Source: Hymenoscyphus infarciens (lineage: Eukaryota; Ascomycota; Leotiomycetes; Helotiales; Helotiaceae). Taken from it: a DNA stretch of 64,000 nt. The stretch's first letter is position 1; each line of letters starts with the position of its first letter. The DNA is taken from contig LLCB01000006.1 in NCBI GenBank assembly GCA_001414345.1, positions 62,001-126,000 on the forward strand, given 5' to 3'. The position numbers were made by a program, and so were the translations under genes. Of this stretch, positions 1 to 12,307 are shown piece by piece. The notes beneath the pieces were generated by a model. It was not told the origin of the DNA. It was given only the letters and a program-made list of their open reading frames with translations, and ran no database searches.

Positions 1-501
1 AGTTAGTTATAGAGAACCGATTCTCTACTATTTATATTAGTAGATATTTAAAGCATGTTTAGCAGCTCTTAGATAAAGTAGTAAAATACCTCTTAAGAGG
101 TATAGGACTGTAGAGTAGAGGGAATAGAAGATAGAACTGGGAAACTTAGGTTAGGGATATGTTAGAGGATAGTTCTATATAAGACAGTATACTAGAAGAC
201 GATTATTATTAGTCTTATATAAGGGAGAGCTAACTAAGCCCTTTTTATAAGGGCTATTATAAAGTACTAAATCGGTTATCTATAAGAACAACTAAAAACA
301 TTAAATTCGAATCGGAACGGAGAGAATAGAAAGAGATACTAAGCTATTGCTAGGATATAAAGCTAGGAGCGTAGAGGTATATATATATAGCAGGCCTAGC
401 AATAGGCACTCTAAGGAGTGTGTAAGCTACTTTTAGATAAAACCTTATAAATAGTACGTCTACATAGCGCCGGCTTTAGGTAGCTAAAAAGACTATTTGA
501 A

Positions 502-538
<37 letters not shown>
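1..538 (+). mobile_element. 3' end of a RIP-mutated Tad1-like LINE, with poly(A) tail
   Basis: This AT-rich stretch ends in a run of 34 A (505-538) and then switches at once to normal composition. Its last 300 bases align by eye with the tail of the LINE at 57177-63670 read on the minus strand. Both contain AACTAAGC followed by a CTTTT...GGGCT stem, and later AATAGTACGTCTA just before the A tract. It is therefore the 3' end of a second copy of a related family, lying in plus orientation. The 5' part lies outside the window, so completeness and target duplication cannot be judged. The tail ends only 104 bases beyond the stop codon of the FAD oxidase gene. Confidence 0.75.
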
Positions 539-541
<3 letters not shown>

Positions 542-642
542 GTACAAAGCTCTGTTGCATCTAGATTGGATCAACGTGGAGGTAAGAACACAAAACACAA
601 AATAGCCGACTTTGCCTTTTTTCAGTGGTCACCTCAGCGAAG

Positions 643-2606
643 CTACCTCCTACACAACCTTCCAGTCTGCAGAGTTAACCAATCCAATTGATCACTAACA
701 AACCAATCCTCACTCCCCACAGCAGTCGGAGCCCAAAACAAATCCCAAGGATCAACCTCCTTCTTAATCGCTAACAACCTCTCGTAATTCGCTCCCCAAA
801 ATGCTTGTCCAAAATTCAAATCCATAACATCCCCCTCGTTAAGATACCCACCCGCACCAGGAGTAATCTCAATAAGACTCTTCATCCAACTCTTCGTAAG
901 TTTCTTATTCAACACCTCCAAAGCATCTCCATTATCTTCTGGCCAGAAATTGCCAACAATCAAAAACATCAAGGTCTCTCTCCACGCAGGATTTACTGCA
1001 CTATCAGGTATCCCTTCCGGTGCAGCTCCATTGACATTATACTGCACGAAAGCGCTTCCATCTTCAACCACACTCTTGATGGTTTCCATGGTCTGTTCCA
1101 ACAACGCCTCATCCTCCCAATTCCTCTTTGGCATTAACCTAGAAGCCGTCCTCCAATTTGAGATCCCCACCGTTCCATGAGGGAAATGATTCTTCCAGGC
1201 CTCATAGAAATTATCGTACTCGAAAAACGTCGGTTCAACCACAAATCCAATCCCCTCCCACTCCTTGAACAACGGGGCGGTCATATTTTTGAACTCCTCA
1301 AGTCCCATCTCCGGAACGAGCCAAGGAAGCATACTCCAACCATACCCAATTTTCGGATCCAGATTCCGCCCGAATAGAGATTGATACCCGTAACTTCCAG
1401 CAGCAGCATACTTCGGATACTTCCTCCAGTACGCAAAAATAGCTTTCCACAACAGCTCTGTCGATACACCGGTATCATTCCCCGACTCTACATACCAAGT
1501 AACCCCCGAGACAACCATCTTTGGATGTACCTTGACAACCATACTAGTAACCACACCCCAGGTCGCTCCTCCACCACCTCTTATCGCCCAAAATAAATCT
1601 GGGTGATGAGTCTCATCAACAGTAAGAAATTTCCCATCCGGAGTAACGAGATTAACACTCAAAACCTGGTCGCTCGCCATTCCAAACTTCGAAATCAGGG
1701 GATTATGTCCACCCCCAGCAAGATAACCACCTGTAACACCAACACCTTTACACTCGCCCCCTTGAGCAGTAACACCATGCTTATCGGCTGCTTCATACAT
1801 CTCGCCTACATTAACGCCGGCACCCATTCTAAATACCGGTCCCTCATACGATTCCGTTTTATAACTTTCTATAAATTCGATGGATTTGAAATTATGCGTC
1901 CAAATAGATAAAGCACCTGCTCCTGTCGATTTCCCTAGGAAATCATGACCGGTATTTTTCACCACCAGTCGGATACCGGTGTTGCGGGCAAAGTTTATTG
2001 CTAGTTGGATATGGAAGACTGATGTTGCCCTGAGGACGTATGGTGGGAAACCGCCGAGGGTGCATGTGCTTGTGTTGCCGTTCTGGGGTTGGCAGGTGAG
2101 ACCTTGGAATAAGGGGGACATTATCGAGGTTGGGTCGTTTTCGCTGGTTTTTTTATTAGTTTTGTTCTTTTTGACTCGAAGGAAAGTACTTACTGGATCA
2201 CATCATCTGACCAACCCACAAGAACCTCCTCACAAGCCGTCGCATCATACTTCTCATGATTCTTATAGCAAACTGCACCAATAGGAACAGTTTCAATCAA
2301 AGCACCTCCACTAAGCAAATTAAGAGTATCCCATACAGATTTGGAAGGCCATGAGGCGTCACTGGGAAAGACCTTGCATTTGCTTAAATTGGCGGACTTT
2401 CTTTCTAAAGAAGATCCAGCGAAATGGAAGAGTGAATTTTCTTCAAGTGACAAGGCTGTCAGATTCTTCAACACGCTCTCTGTGAGTTGAAGGTTCTCTG
2501 CTTCAGTGGTGTTTCCTTCCACATGCTCAGCGGCGATGGCGATAGTTTGGCTGGTGGCAAAAGACAAGATACTCGCTAAGAGAAGAGGCTGGAAAAGCAA
2601 AACCAT
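643..2606 (-). CDS. Secreted FAD-linked oxidase, berberine-bridge-enzyme type
   Basis: Two exons, 2606-2194 and 2143-643, are joined by a 50-base intron (donor GTAAGT, branch CTAAT, acceptor CCAG) and encode 637 residues. The ATG at 2606 is chosen over an upstream in-frame ATG because it starts a hydrophobic signal peptide (MVLLFQPLLLASILSFATS). The junction restores the family motif NDPTSIMSPLFQGLTC. The N-terminal half is a FAD-binding type-4 (VAO fold) domain with NTGHDFLGKSTGAG, whose His is the likely flavin attachment site. The C-terminus carries the BBE segment FGQAFWGANYERL...DPWDLFWAPTAVGSEDW. Such enzymes oxidise alcohols, sugars or alkaloid-like amines, passing electrons to O2. The substrate here cannot be read from sequence. 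Length is normal and no clustered pathway genes are seen. Confidence 0.88.
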
Positions 2607-3419
2607 GATTCCAGAATTTTGCCCCGAAGAGATCAATCGCGTAGTTCTGAAAGAAAGGAAGAAAACAAGGCGCGAATCTGGGGTGCTGTAAGTCGTTGAG
2701 TGAGACTGACTAATAAGAAGGACTCTTCGCACATAAGTGGATCTCGCAAGTACCCCGCATCTTGTTACCTAGATGTGTGGTGAGATTTCTGCGAGTGAGA
2801 TACTTTGTATCACAGAGCAGTATGGTACTAAAACTCAAATCCCAGAGAAATAGAACAAGCATTGAGATGCACTGATGCAAAACAAGAGAATTCAAAATCC
2901 CTCTAGTTGCCCAGCCTCTTCCTCTTCTAATTTCTCTCCTATCCACCACTCGCTTAACCAGCTTCTCTCTCTCTCTCTCCACTGCTTCTTACTGCGCTCC
3001 GTCTATTTGACATCCATTATCTCCCAGCTTGGAGTACAAGGCAAAATGAGGGACGTTTTGAAGGCAGGAGAAGGCCAAAGGGTATTTCGAAAGATGCTTT
3101 ACGACTGTGTAGCTACGCCCCTTTCTAGCATCCGTTGTAAGAGGACTACGGTACGGCAAGTTGGCGATCATTGCCTAGCACACACCGCCATGTACAGCTG
3201 AAGAAGAATTGGCACTTGCCGCGGGTGCTGGAATTTGAATTGAAAGGAGGAGCACCTCAGCAGAGCAGAAAACACAAATGATGTTGCAAAACTTGCATAA
3301 TTCAGAGCCACGCTTCCCCAGACTGCTCTTACAAACACTAATATTACAAACTGTGCCTCAAAAATGCAACCCAATCCAAACCGCCCTTTCCCTACCCCGC
3401 CATCGCCAAATTCCCAAAA
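2607..3419. other. Intergenic region between FAD oxidase and CFT2
   Basis: This stretch holds the upstream region of the FAD oxidase and the 3' flank of CFT2, both read on the minus strand. It contains a CT-rich microsatellite near 2964-2981. No reading frame here resembles a known protein. Confidence 0.5.
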
Positions 3420-6400
3420 CTAGCCACCCACAACAGCCAAACCCTCATAGATCTTGCTTTTAACAGCATAGAAAGTACTCTCCTTCTGCGGAATGGCCAT
3501 AATCCCAGAACTCTCAATCTCGATCCTTCCCGTACCTGTCTTTTTTACAATCACCGATCCGTCGATCAGTAATGTTCCTTCGCCTCTGAATTCGGCCGTG
3601 TGGCCTGAAGCTTGCATGATCTTTCTGAGATCTGCTAAGCGCAAGTCTCCGACGTGGAGTGGTTGGGCGATGGATCTGGTGGCTGATGCCATGCTTGATG
3701 GGAGGATGTCCAAGGTTGGGACTTCTACTTGGGTTGGTGCTGCTGGTACGATTTCGGTCGAAGTATTTTCGCCTTCGTCCTCCCCTTTGATTAACTTCTG
3801 TCGCTTTTGACTTCCCTCGCGATCAGCATCTTGGGCTTCACGAGAAGTGACTTCGAGTCGACCAGTGAGAGTGACGATTCCCAATCCTTTCACGTTTTGC
3901 CATCTTAATCGTTTGACGAGAGCATCTGTGAGTTTGATGGACCAAGCATTGGTATCGACACTAGCATCAACCCAGACACCAATTTCTGGAGTAAACACAT
4001 CAATAGATGCTTCATCGACTCCACCAATTTTGGCTGCGAGAAGTTTCCGACAATCAATGGCGAGAGCTGATGTCTCCTCCTTCATACCACCGACGAAGAT
4101 CAATTTTCGAGGTTGGATAAGTGGGATTAACATTTGCAAGCTACGCTTGTCGTGTACACCACCAAAGTCGACGAAAGCTACACGCAGATCAACAACGAGA
4201 GTTTCGGTCGTGATGATAGCCCTCGATGGGCCAGTGATCTCTTCCACCTCCATCTCGAAATTATCATTAGGATCCACCAGCATATTTCGATTTCCATCCT
4301 CAGAGCTCTCGCGTGCTCCTTGTAGTTGTTGGCGTTTAAGGCCCCGTGGGTCCATAGGAATATCGTCCCATTTCCGTTTCTTCCCTAGTGTATCCTTAGT
4401 GTCGTATTTTCCAGGTTGTTGTCGCATATCATGTCCATCAACTTCATCACGCTCTTCTTCTCTCTGGAAATCTTCTCTTCTAAGGATTTCTCCAAAATCA
4501 TCATTTCTCTTTCGTCTAATGACCATGGGAAACATCTTTCCTCGTCCCTTCTTTCCACGGACATCATAGTCATAGACCCCTTTTTTGCGAAGTAGAATGT
4601 TGATCCCAAGGTCCTCATCACTCAAGCCGATCTTCTTTCGATTTGCCTGACCCATGGTTGCCGAAATGTTAAGAGCTTTTCCTTGCTGCTCGGTTTCAGA
4701 GCCTTCATCATCAGAAGAGGAGTCGGACGAAGCGTCATCAATCACATCTGCAGATGATTCTAGAGCCGTAGCCCCGCCAGCCTGCGTTGTTTGCAATTGG
4801 TGTCTTGTGGCCAACCATTGCTGATACACACCAAGGTCATTCCCCTCGAGGGCAACTCGTTTCGCTTCTCGTAAAATCAGTTCTTGACCCCCAGCATAGA
4901 CCTGCTCTAAGTTGTCGCCACTAGACGCGGGTTCGGTAGCAACTCCATGTTTGCGTTCCTCCCACCAAGACCATAATGTTCTTGCCATGCCAAGACTTGG
5001 GGTTTCCAGCGATGGCACGCCCAATTTTTCTGTAAGAATGACAAGATTTCGTCTGTCGTCGCAAATCTTCCGTAGTACTTCTTTTGAAAATCCCCATTCT
5101 AAAGATGTATCGCTGGCCAAAATTACCTTTCCAACAGATCTCCCAAGGTTATCGGTTTCGTTCAGTACTCGATCGATTTGCCCTTTTCGCTCTAGGAGTC
5201 GTAAGTGTTCGAAATCGAATGGTCCCCCAGGCATTTTTGAGTCCCTATCATCCTGTTTCTGTTGATTTTGGTTTCCACCGGCAACTGCTTCAAATTCCCG
5301 AATGATACCTTCGTCCATCCATTCCAACATACTTCTAGCATATCGCATAGTTGCCTGGATATTTTTGCTTGCCAAATACGGCTTTGCTGAAAGAAGGGGG
5401 CTGTCTTCATTCTCGCTCTCTGTCCGCCATGCATGTTCTAGGAGGTAGGCCAGTTCAAGCACACGGGCACTCGAATCTGTTGGAATAAGGACGATTCCTC
5501 CCTTCGAAACCGAAGATTTGATCATATCAATCAAAAGCTCGTCTCGCTTCTTCTTTCCACCCGACACAGCTACTCTTTCCCCGCCCTTACTACTGCAAAT
5601 CAACGCTGTTGGTTTCCTTAATTGCTCAATGACCTCCGCACCACCGCCACCAGCTCCTCCTAACCAGGCAGCGCCAGCCAAGACATTCTCACGAGATTGG
5701 TTCCAGTCTACCGCATAAACGATCGACTCCAGTCCATGTTGAATGTGCCAGATTGTTCCTCCCAGAGTGTGACCTGCGTTGTAGGCGGTGATCGTGAGCC
5801 CATTGAGAGGAGGGGACCATGGTGATGGAAGCGGCTGGTGGGGTTGAGAGTATTTTAATGGATGAACGAGTGCAAAATAAGAAGCTATCTCCTGACCGGT
5901 GGGCGGCTGAAGAAGGATGTTTCGCTCCTCTTCTGACGAAGATGATTGGGGGTACGAGTATGAGGTTTCTGTTAAGGATTCCAGGGGTATTATTGTAGAA
6001 GCAAGAGGCGTCGAGCTATAGAGATCTTGGAGGAGCGTTCTTCCCAGAGCTATAACTGGAGTCGTCGCGTAGATCGGTATTCGAGTAAAGAGTGGGAAGT
6101 GTTTACAACAATGTGCGAATGCTGCGATATGTGCCGTCGTCGCGTGAGTAAGGAGGACTACTGAGAGAGTTGGAACGACTCTGGAAGAAGTGTTAGTATG
6201 GGCACAGGATGAGTGAGTGGAATGGACATCGGGACAATCAAAACTGGAGTGATCATGAGAGAATATAGGCCATGATTGAGGATGGATCAAGTTGAATGAT
6301 GTTGATTGATGTCTGCTATACATGGCTCTCTCCCAAATCCGGCCTCGGCCTCTCTCCAAAGCATAAACATCCCGCAAAAGAAATCTCGACCTACTTCTCA

Positions 6401-6540
6401 AGCTCCTTCAGCTTGCCCACGTCAAAAGTCTCGTCCCATCCGACATCTATCAAGACCTTGACTCCCCCATCGAGCTCGAGGAGGGATTGCGACGCCGCTG
6501 ATTCCGACTGCGCGCCCAGTAATGAGCAGAAAGTGAACAT
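3420..6540 (-). CDS. CFT2: Cleavage and polyadenylation factor subunit 2 (CPSF100/Cft2)
   Basis: Exon 1 is 6540-6395 and exon 2 is 6180-3420, giving 968 residues. The 214-base intron (GTAGGT donor, ACTAAC branch, TTCCAG acceptor) is open in frame. Removing it joins KLKELEK to VVPTLSVVLLTHAT, as expected for the family. The start MFTFCSLLGAQ matches the conserved N-terminus. The protein has a metallo-beta-lactamase/beta-CASP fold with degenerate metal ligands (THATTAHIAAFAH near residue 60, GHTLGGTIW near 187). It then has an acidic, serine-rich and KR-rich insert and a conserved C-terminal domain. CPSF100 is the catalytically inactive partner of the CPSF73/Ysh1 endonuclease in mRNA 3'-end processing in the nucleus. 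It is divergent from SEC24, with 587 bases between the start codons. Confidence 0.93.
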
Positions 6541-7127
6541 TGTGAATGTGATCTAGGTCCTAGCCTTCTGCCTCTGCCTCTGCCTCCACATCAACACATC
6601 CAAACTCCTTGTTATATGGTGTATCGCATACTCGGGGCGATTAATATTCGGTAATATTTCGTCGGCTTTCAGTTGGTGGCGATGTGAATTTGGAGGTGTT
6701 GACGGTCGCAAGTTAGGAAATGGAGATAGGACAGAAAGCGCAGCGCGTCAAGGTTTCTTTGCCAGGGGTGGCACTAGCGGGGAGAGCAGACGAGGTCTAA
6801 AGCGGCACCTCTCACCCCCATAATACTTGTGTACGGAATGGTGATGCCGCTTTTCTTTCCAGCTCAGACAGCCATTCAGGGATGCACCTCAGTGCCTGGC
6901 CCGAGGGGAATTCTTGAAATCGTCCACGGTGTCAACACCTACTATCACCAGATTCGCAATCACGAACCACCACCTCCTTTCTCTCCTACAATCTGCAGGA
7001 CCTCCATGCAATGAATCGAATCTCATGATATCCTGATCTCCCAAATCATCTACCTTAGCTACGAGCTTCGCTAGAAATCGCCAACTGCCTGTAATCGGTA
7101 GCAAAAACCCCCAAAGGACAATACACC
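6541..7127. promoter_or_regulatory. Shared upstream region of CFT2 and SEC24
   Basis: This 587-base gap separates two divergent housekeeping start codons, so it must carry both promoters and 5' leaders. I see no clear TATA box on either side. CT-rich tracts lie near 6568-6590. No convincing reading frame is present. Confidence 0.5.
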
Positions 7128-10100
7128 ATGTCCGACTACCAACTCTACCACTCTCTGGGCCAGGGCGATCCAAATGACCCAAGAAACCAAGGCCAAAGCC
7201 CACAAGTAGCACCTCCTCAATTCAACCCTCAAGTGGCCCCTTCGCCTTATGGCCCTCCATCCGGCGCAAACTATACCCCTCAAGGTCATCCTCAATATGG
7301 CACTCCACAGGTGGGCGCGCCTTCGCCATACCAAGGCTCCCAGGACCCCGGGTATTTCCCAAACCAAGCAGGACAATCACAAGATGGAGGGTTAGCAGCG
7401 CAGATGGGTGGGTTGGGATTGGGCGAGGTTGCGACATACGGGAAGAAGAAGAAGAAGGATAGGCACGCATACCATACAATGGAAGCACCGGCTGGCTCGT
7501 CTGCAGCTTTCAATGGAATCCCTCAAGGCAATGTTCAACCTTCGCAATTTTTAAACTCGGACCCTTCGGCAATGTCCTCCCCTGGTGGCCAGTTTTTGAA
7601 TCAGCAAGTTACCCCTCAGATGTCTCAATTTCCAGCTCCCGTCAATGCACCATTTAATCCAGCAAACGCTGCTTCTCCAGCCGAGTTTGCTTCAAGAAAC
7701 GGTACCAATCCAGACAGTTTTGCTGCAAATGTTCAAGCTTCAGCACAGGGCCAAGTCGATCCAGATCAAATCCCAAGTGTACCTAGCTCCAGAGATGCCC
7801 TCTCACAATACTACCTCAGCAATGTGTATCCTACCTTTGAACACCATATACCCCCTCCAGCTTCGGTTTCTTTCGTAGCTTTCGATCAAGGAAATGCCTC
7901 TCCAAAATTCACACGTCTATCTATGAATAACATTCCATCCAATTCAGATGCCCTTCATTCTACCGGACTTCCTCTCGGGTTACTTTTACAACCTCTTGCT
8001 CCCCTACAGGCTGGAGAGCTGGAAATTCCCGTTTTAGATTTTGGCGAAATAGGACCCCCAAGATGTCACCGATGTCGAGCTTATATCAACCCTTTTATGG
8101 TTTTCCGGTCAGGAGGAAACAAGTTCGTCTGTAACATGTGTAATTATGCAAACGATTGTCCCCCTGAATATTTCTGCGCCACTACCCCTCAAGGAGCACG
8201 GGTCGATCGAGAGTCAAGAGCAGAATTGATGCGAGGAACAGTGGAATTCTTGGTTCCAAAGGAATATTGGAACAAGGAGCCTGTTGGATTGAGATGGCTC
8301 TTTTTGATTGATGTCGGTCAGGAGGCTTTCAACAAGGGCTTTCTGGAATCATTTTGCGAAGGCATTATGATTGCTCTTTACGGGACCGATCCTGATTCCG
8401 AGGAACGAAAAATTCCAGAAGGAGCGAAAGTTGGATTTGTTACATTTGATAAAGACATACATTTCTACAACATGAATGTAGGTTTTCCCCCTTTTTTTTT
8501 GTGGGTAATTGAGAACTAACATCTTTAGCCTGCGTTGGATCAAGCACAAATGTTGATAATGCCGGACATCGAGGATCCTTTTCTGCCTCTGAGCGAAGGT
8601 CTCTTTGTCGATCCCTATGAAGCTAAGTATGTTACCAAATTTTCCTTAGGGTCATAACCCTTACTAACTCTTGCAGATCCAACATCACCTCATTACTGAG
8701 CCAACTTCCTGCACTATTCTCTCAAGTCAAAAACCCGGAACCTGCTCTACTACCGACATTGACAGCGGCATTAGCAGCGCTTGAGAAGACAGGCGGAAAG
8801 ATTGTATGCTCATTATCAGCTCTACCTACTTGGGGCCCAGGCCGGCTATTCCTTCGTGATGATGGCAAACAACAAGGTGATGCAGAAAAGAAGCTTTTCA
8901 CCACTGAGCATCCAGGTTGGAGAAAGATGGCAGATAAAATGGTTACTGCAGGTGTCGGTGTTGATTTCTTCCTGGCAGCTCCAGGTGGTGGTTATCTTGA
9001 TATTGCCACGATTGGTCATGTCTCGGCATCCACTGGTGGAGAGACATTCTATTACCCCAACTTTATCTCCCCACGCGATTCCGCCAAGTTAGCGCAAGAA
9101 ATCATGCATACCGTTAGACGAGAGACTGGATATCAAGCGCTGATGAAAGTCCGATGCTCGAATGGTCTGCAGGTTTCATCGTATCACGGAAATTTTGTTC
9201 AGCATACTTTTGGAGCTGACGTTGAGTTTGGAGTCGTGGATGCCGACAAAGCGATGGGTGTCATGTTTAGCTACGACGGAAAACTCGACGCAAAGCTTGA
9301 TGCTCATTTCCAAAGTGCTTTGTTGTATACAACTGCTAGTGGTGAACGAAGGGTCAGATGTTCCAACGTCATTGCGAGCGTCAGCGATAGTGCCAAGGAT
9401 TGCATGAAGTTTGTTGATCAAGATGCTGTATATGCTCTAATCGCAAAGGAGGCTGCCACCAAGATGACTTCGGCTTCTTTGAAAGAGATCAGAGGCGCCT
9501 TGACGGAAAAGACTGTCGATATCCTAGCTGGTTACCGCAAGAATTTCTCAGGCTCACATCCTCCTGGTCAACTTGTTCTCCCCGAAAATCTCAAGGAGTT
9601 CAGCATGTACATCTTGGGCCTGATAAAATCCCGTGCATTCAAAGGAGGACAGGAACCAACAGACCGAAGAGTACACGACATGCGAATCATCAAAGGTATG
9701 GGAGCTCTTGAGCTATCCCTCTATCTTTATCCTCGCATGATACCGATCCACAACCTTCAGCCAGAAGACGGGTTCCCAAATCCCGAATCTGGCCATCTGC
9801 GCATGCCTCCTTCGATACGGTGCTCTTTCTCGCGTGTTGAAGATGGTGGCGTATATCTCATCGATAACGGTCAAAACTGCTACCTCTGGATGCACTCTCA
9901 AACCTCACCAAACTTGATAATTGATCTGTTCGGCGAGGACAAAGACTCACTCAAGTCATTAGACCCATATAGCTCGTCGCTGCCAGTTCTGCAGACACAT
10001 CTCAGTGCGCAAGTTCGAAACATCCTCGAGTACCTGAAGACAATGCGTGGCTCCAAGGCCTTGACCATCCAACTCGCACGACAAGGGCTCGATGGTGCCG

Positions 10101-10337
10101 AGTATGAATTCGCGCGACTATTAGTTGAAGATCGAAATAACGAGGCGCAGAGTTACGTGGATTGGCTGGTGCATATCCACCGCCATGTACAGTTGGAGGT
10201 ATTTCCTCCCTATTAACATCCCTTCTTTTGGGATTCTGCTAACATTAATCAAGTTGACTGGCCAGAGGAAAAAGGATGAGAGTGGTGATAATTCGATAGC
10301 CTCGAATTTTGCGGGGTTGAGACCTCCTTATTGGTAG
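7128..10337 (+). CDS. SEC24: COPII coat cargo-binding subunit Sec24
   Basis: Four exons (7128-8477, 8529-8626, 8677-10198, 10254-10337) are separated by introns of 51, 50 and 55 bases and encode 1017 residues. All joins keep frame, and the last gives the conserved ending SNFAGLRPPYW. The order is a Pro/Gln-rich disordered N-terminus (1 to about 220), then a zinc finger with Cys313, 316, 335 and 338 (CX2CX18CX2C). The Sec23/24 trunk (GLRWLFLIDVG...), beta-sandwich, helical and gelsolin-like domains follow (the last ends with LFGEDKDSL). With Sec23, Sec24 forms the inner COPII layer and selects cargo at ER exit sites. Without the last intron the protein would stop early at 10216 with a non-conserved tail, so the four-exon model is preferred. 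Confidence 0.95.
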
Positions 10338-10869
10338 GAGATGTACAGGGAGTGATGATAAGTAGGCATGGTTGGAGAAATACCAAAAGGAAGATGAAGA
10401 GGAGCTTAGAGGGAAGAGAGGTGTGAATTGTGACTTGTGAGTACATTTAGCGTGCATAGAAAAAGTCTTAGGTTTCTCTGGTTTGTGATGATGCATTTAT
10501 GGGGAATGAAATAAGTTCTTTTTTCTCTCGCACATCTTGCTGCTTGGCCTGTCGGTTTTGTTTGGTATGTGCGTGTGGTTTATGGATATTACTCTCTGGG
10601 AGACCTGCTTGAGGGATAGTGAGGGACCTAGATATCGTTGATAACCTGAGTGGTTGAGGAATTAAGCCCATGCTTACTCGGGTGGTCAGTTGAGGGGGGG
10701 AATAGAAACACTGGTTCGTGCCTTGAGAGACCCCGAGAAGGAGCGTTTAAAAGTGGCAGACGTTCAGAATAACTAGGCAACGACAGCTCGTCAACCGGTC
10801 GGATGGAACAAGGTTGAGAGTCCTGCGAGATACTTCGTTGATGTGTATTCCAGTCTTGTTGCTTACCTC
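10338..10869. other. 3' flank of SEC24, no gene seen
   Basis: This is the 3' untranslated and intergenic DNA after SEC24. It has ordinary composition, with no reading frame I can assign and no repeat that stands out. Confidence 0.4.
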
Positions 10870-11226
10870 CTATTTTGTTTTACAAATCTCGTCTCTTGCT
10901 GTCGAAGGTTTTGTTGCTGTCGAGTTTTCTTCTCTCGCGCGAAAGGGTTTGGTGACTTGGTATGCCTCTAGGTTTTTGGGTCGGTGAAGGTTTTTCTTCT
11001 TATATAATGAAGTGCACTCCCCGACGGGTTGGAAAGTATTCTGGGGCATTGTTGCGTTTCCGAGAGCTCGTGAAACTTTTCGATCGCCTTTTGGTTTGGG
11101 TATAAACTCTACTTGGAGAACGAGGCATCTGGTTTTATATACAAGATGTATGCATGCCAGGTTCATGTTTGTTTCGCGGGTGGAATTAGGAAACATGCTA
11201 TGAGAACCTGGGAAGTTGGATGTCAA
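10870..11226 (-). pseudogene. Diverged second copy of a Gypsy RNase H fragment
   Basis: On the minus strand this stretch resembles the Gypsy RNase H relic at 11460-11768. Both share a VEFI-type block (around 11100-11120 and 11670-11690). Both also share a downstream block in which the plus strand reads TCTTG(C/T)TGTCGAA followed by GTTNCTNTCGA. The reading frame is open for 118 codons, but its N-terminal part does not look like a functional domain. It is probably a degraded tandem or secondary insertion of the same Ty3/Gypsy family. The boundaries are uncertain. Confidence 0.4.
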
Positions 11227-11459
11227 GCCTCATGTTATTGGTATAAAGTCAAATATCACTTAAGTGGTATGGTTGATGTAGTAGTAACAACTTCTCCGAG
11301 AAGTGCGAAGTGAGCTTGGTCAACCCTTGGGTACAATATCCACTGTGCTTGGAAAAGTAAAAATGCTGTTGGAAGGGTTATAAATTAGTTTTTGGTAGAA
11401 GGTGTTGCAGTCTTCCACCTTCCATTCATGGGAAAAGAAGGCGCACGGTCCTCGTAAGA

Positions 11460-12060
11460 TCAAGAATCCGAACTTTGTACTTTCCATCTCTCGTGAGAGT
11501 TAATGGTCATGCTATCTTCTTGGTTTTTTCGTTTCTTGTTTCTTGTTGTCGAAAGACTAGTTACTATCGAATTTCTCTCTTTTTGCAAGGGTGTTTTCCT
11601 GAGAGTCGACAAATTTTCAGGTATGTAAGAGTGGGCGGAAGAGGTGGAGCTTTCGTGATCGTATTTGCGAATGAATTCTACCATGGCACACAGCTCTTGT
11701 TTGTAGACTCCGTAAGTTCTTTGAGGTTTTGAGAATGTGAACGCGTCGTATATGATTGGGACTTCCACGTTCTTACCCCTACTAGGGCCTTCTAGGTCTC
11801 TGAACTGGGTGATATAACACCTAGCCCCATGCCTTAAGGCATTCGAGTAGAGATTTGTCTCCTTAGTCTCGATAGCTGCTATACATTTTTCTTTAAAGAG
11901 TTAGAATAATAGGGCTTCTAGTTTCCCTCATTTAAATAGGACGTTACTTATAAGTCTTAATAGAGGTATCTTTATCTCTATATGATTTTTAATAAATTGT
12001 TAGATAAATCCTACCGCTCCTAGGAATTATCTCACTCTAGTGGCGTCGAGGGGTGATAGC
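11460..12060 (-). pseudogene. Ty3/Gypsy pol relic, RT connection and RNase H (first part)
   Basis: Read on the minus strand from 12060 down, the frame gives a Gypsy reverse-transcriptase end (VGFI*QFIKN...FK*GKLEALLF*LFKEKC). It runs on into RNase H (ETNLYSN where ETDASD is usual, then VPIIYDAFTFSKPQRTYGVYKQELCAMVEF). Stops are TAA/TAG of the RIP kind and acidic catalytic codons have become Asn. At 12060 the relic is cut by the Copia LTR. The frame resumes on the far side at 19988. No LTRs of the Gypsy element were recognised. Confidence 0.75.
12056..12060. repeat. Target-site duplication ATAGC, left copy
   Basis: ATAGC lies immediately before the first base of the left LTR and is repeated exactly at 19988-19992, immediately after the right LTR. 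Five bases is the usual duplication made by Copia integrases. Confidence 0.85.
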
Positions 12061-12190
12061 TGTTGAAAGGATAGTATGAGGTTCGATATAATTATATTGC
12101 TTAAGCAATTCTAGAGAGGAATTACTCTCTACTTATATATAAGAGGGTTTAGGAAGACCTATATTACGTAATAGGTATAGATGTTTAATA
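12061..12190 (-). repeat. Copia LTR (3' LTR of the minus-oriented element)
   Basis: This 130-base repeat starts with TGTTGAAAGG and ends with TGTTTAATA, derived from TGTTCAACA. It matches 19858-19987 base for base over its full length except for about 16 differences, all of them transitions. The TG...CA ends form the inverted dinucleotides expected of LTRs. Each copy preserves one end that the other has lost to C-to-T change. Confidence 0.9.
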
Positions 12191-12307
12191 CTCCTACTCG
12201 ATCTAAACACTCTTAGATTATAATACTAATATACTTTAATAAACCTTTAGCTAAAAACCTTTTAAAAGATAAAAAGCTAGAGAAGAATATATAAGTAAGA
12301 AGACTGA

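Noticed and set aside
497..691. Frame starting in a poly-Lys run
   Set aside because: The Lys run is the LINE poly(A) tail read as codons.
3847..4569. 240-codon plus-strand frame within CFT2
   Set aside because: Antisense shadow of the CFT2 coding exon; low-complexity Ser/Arg composition reflects the complementary codons.
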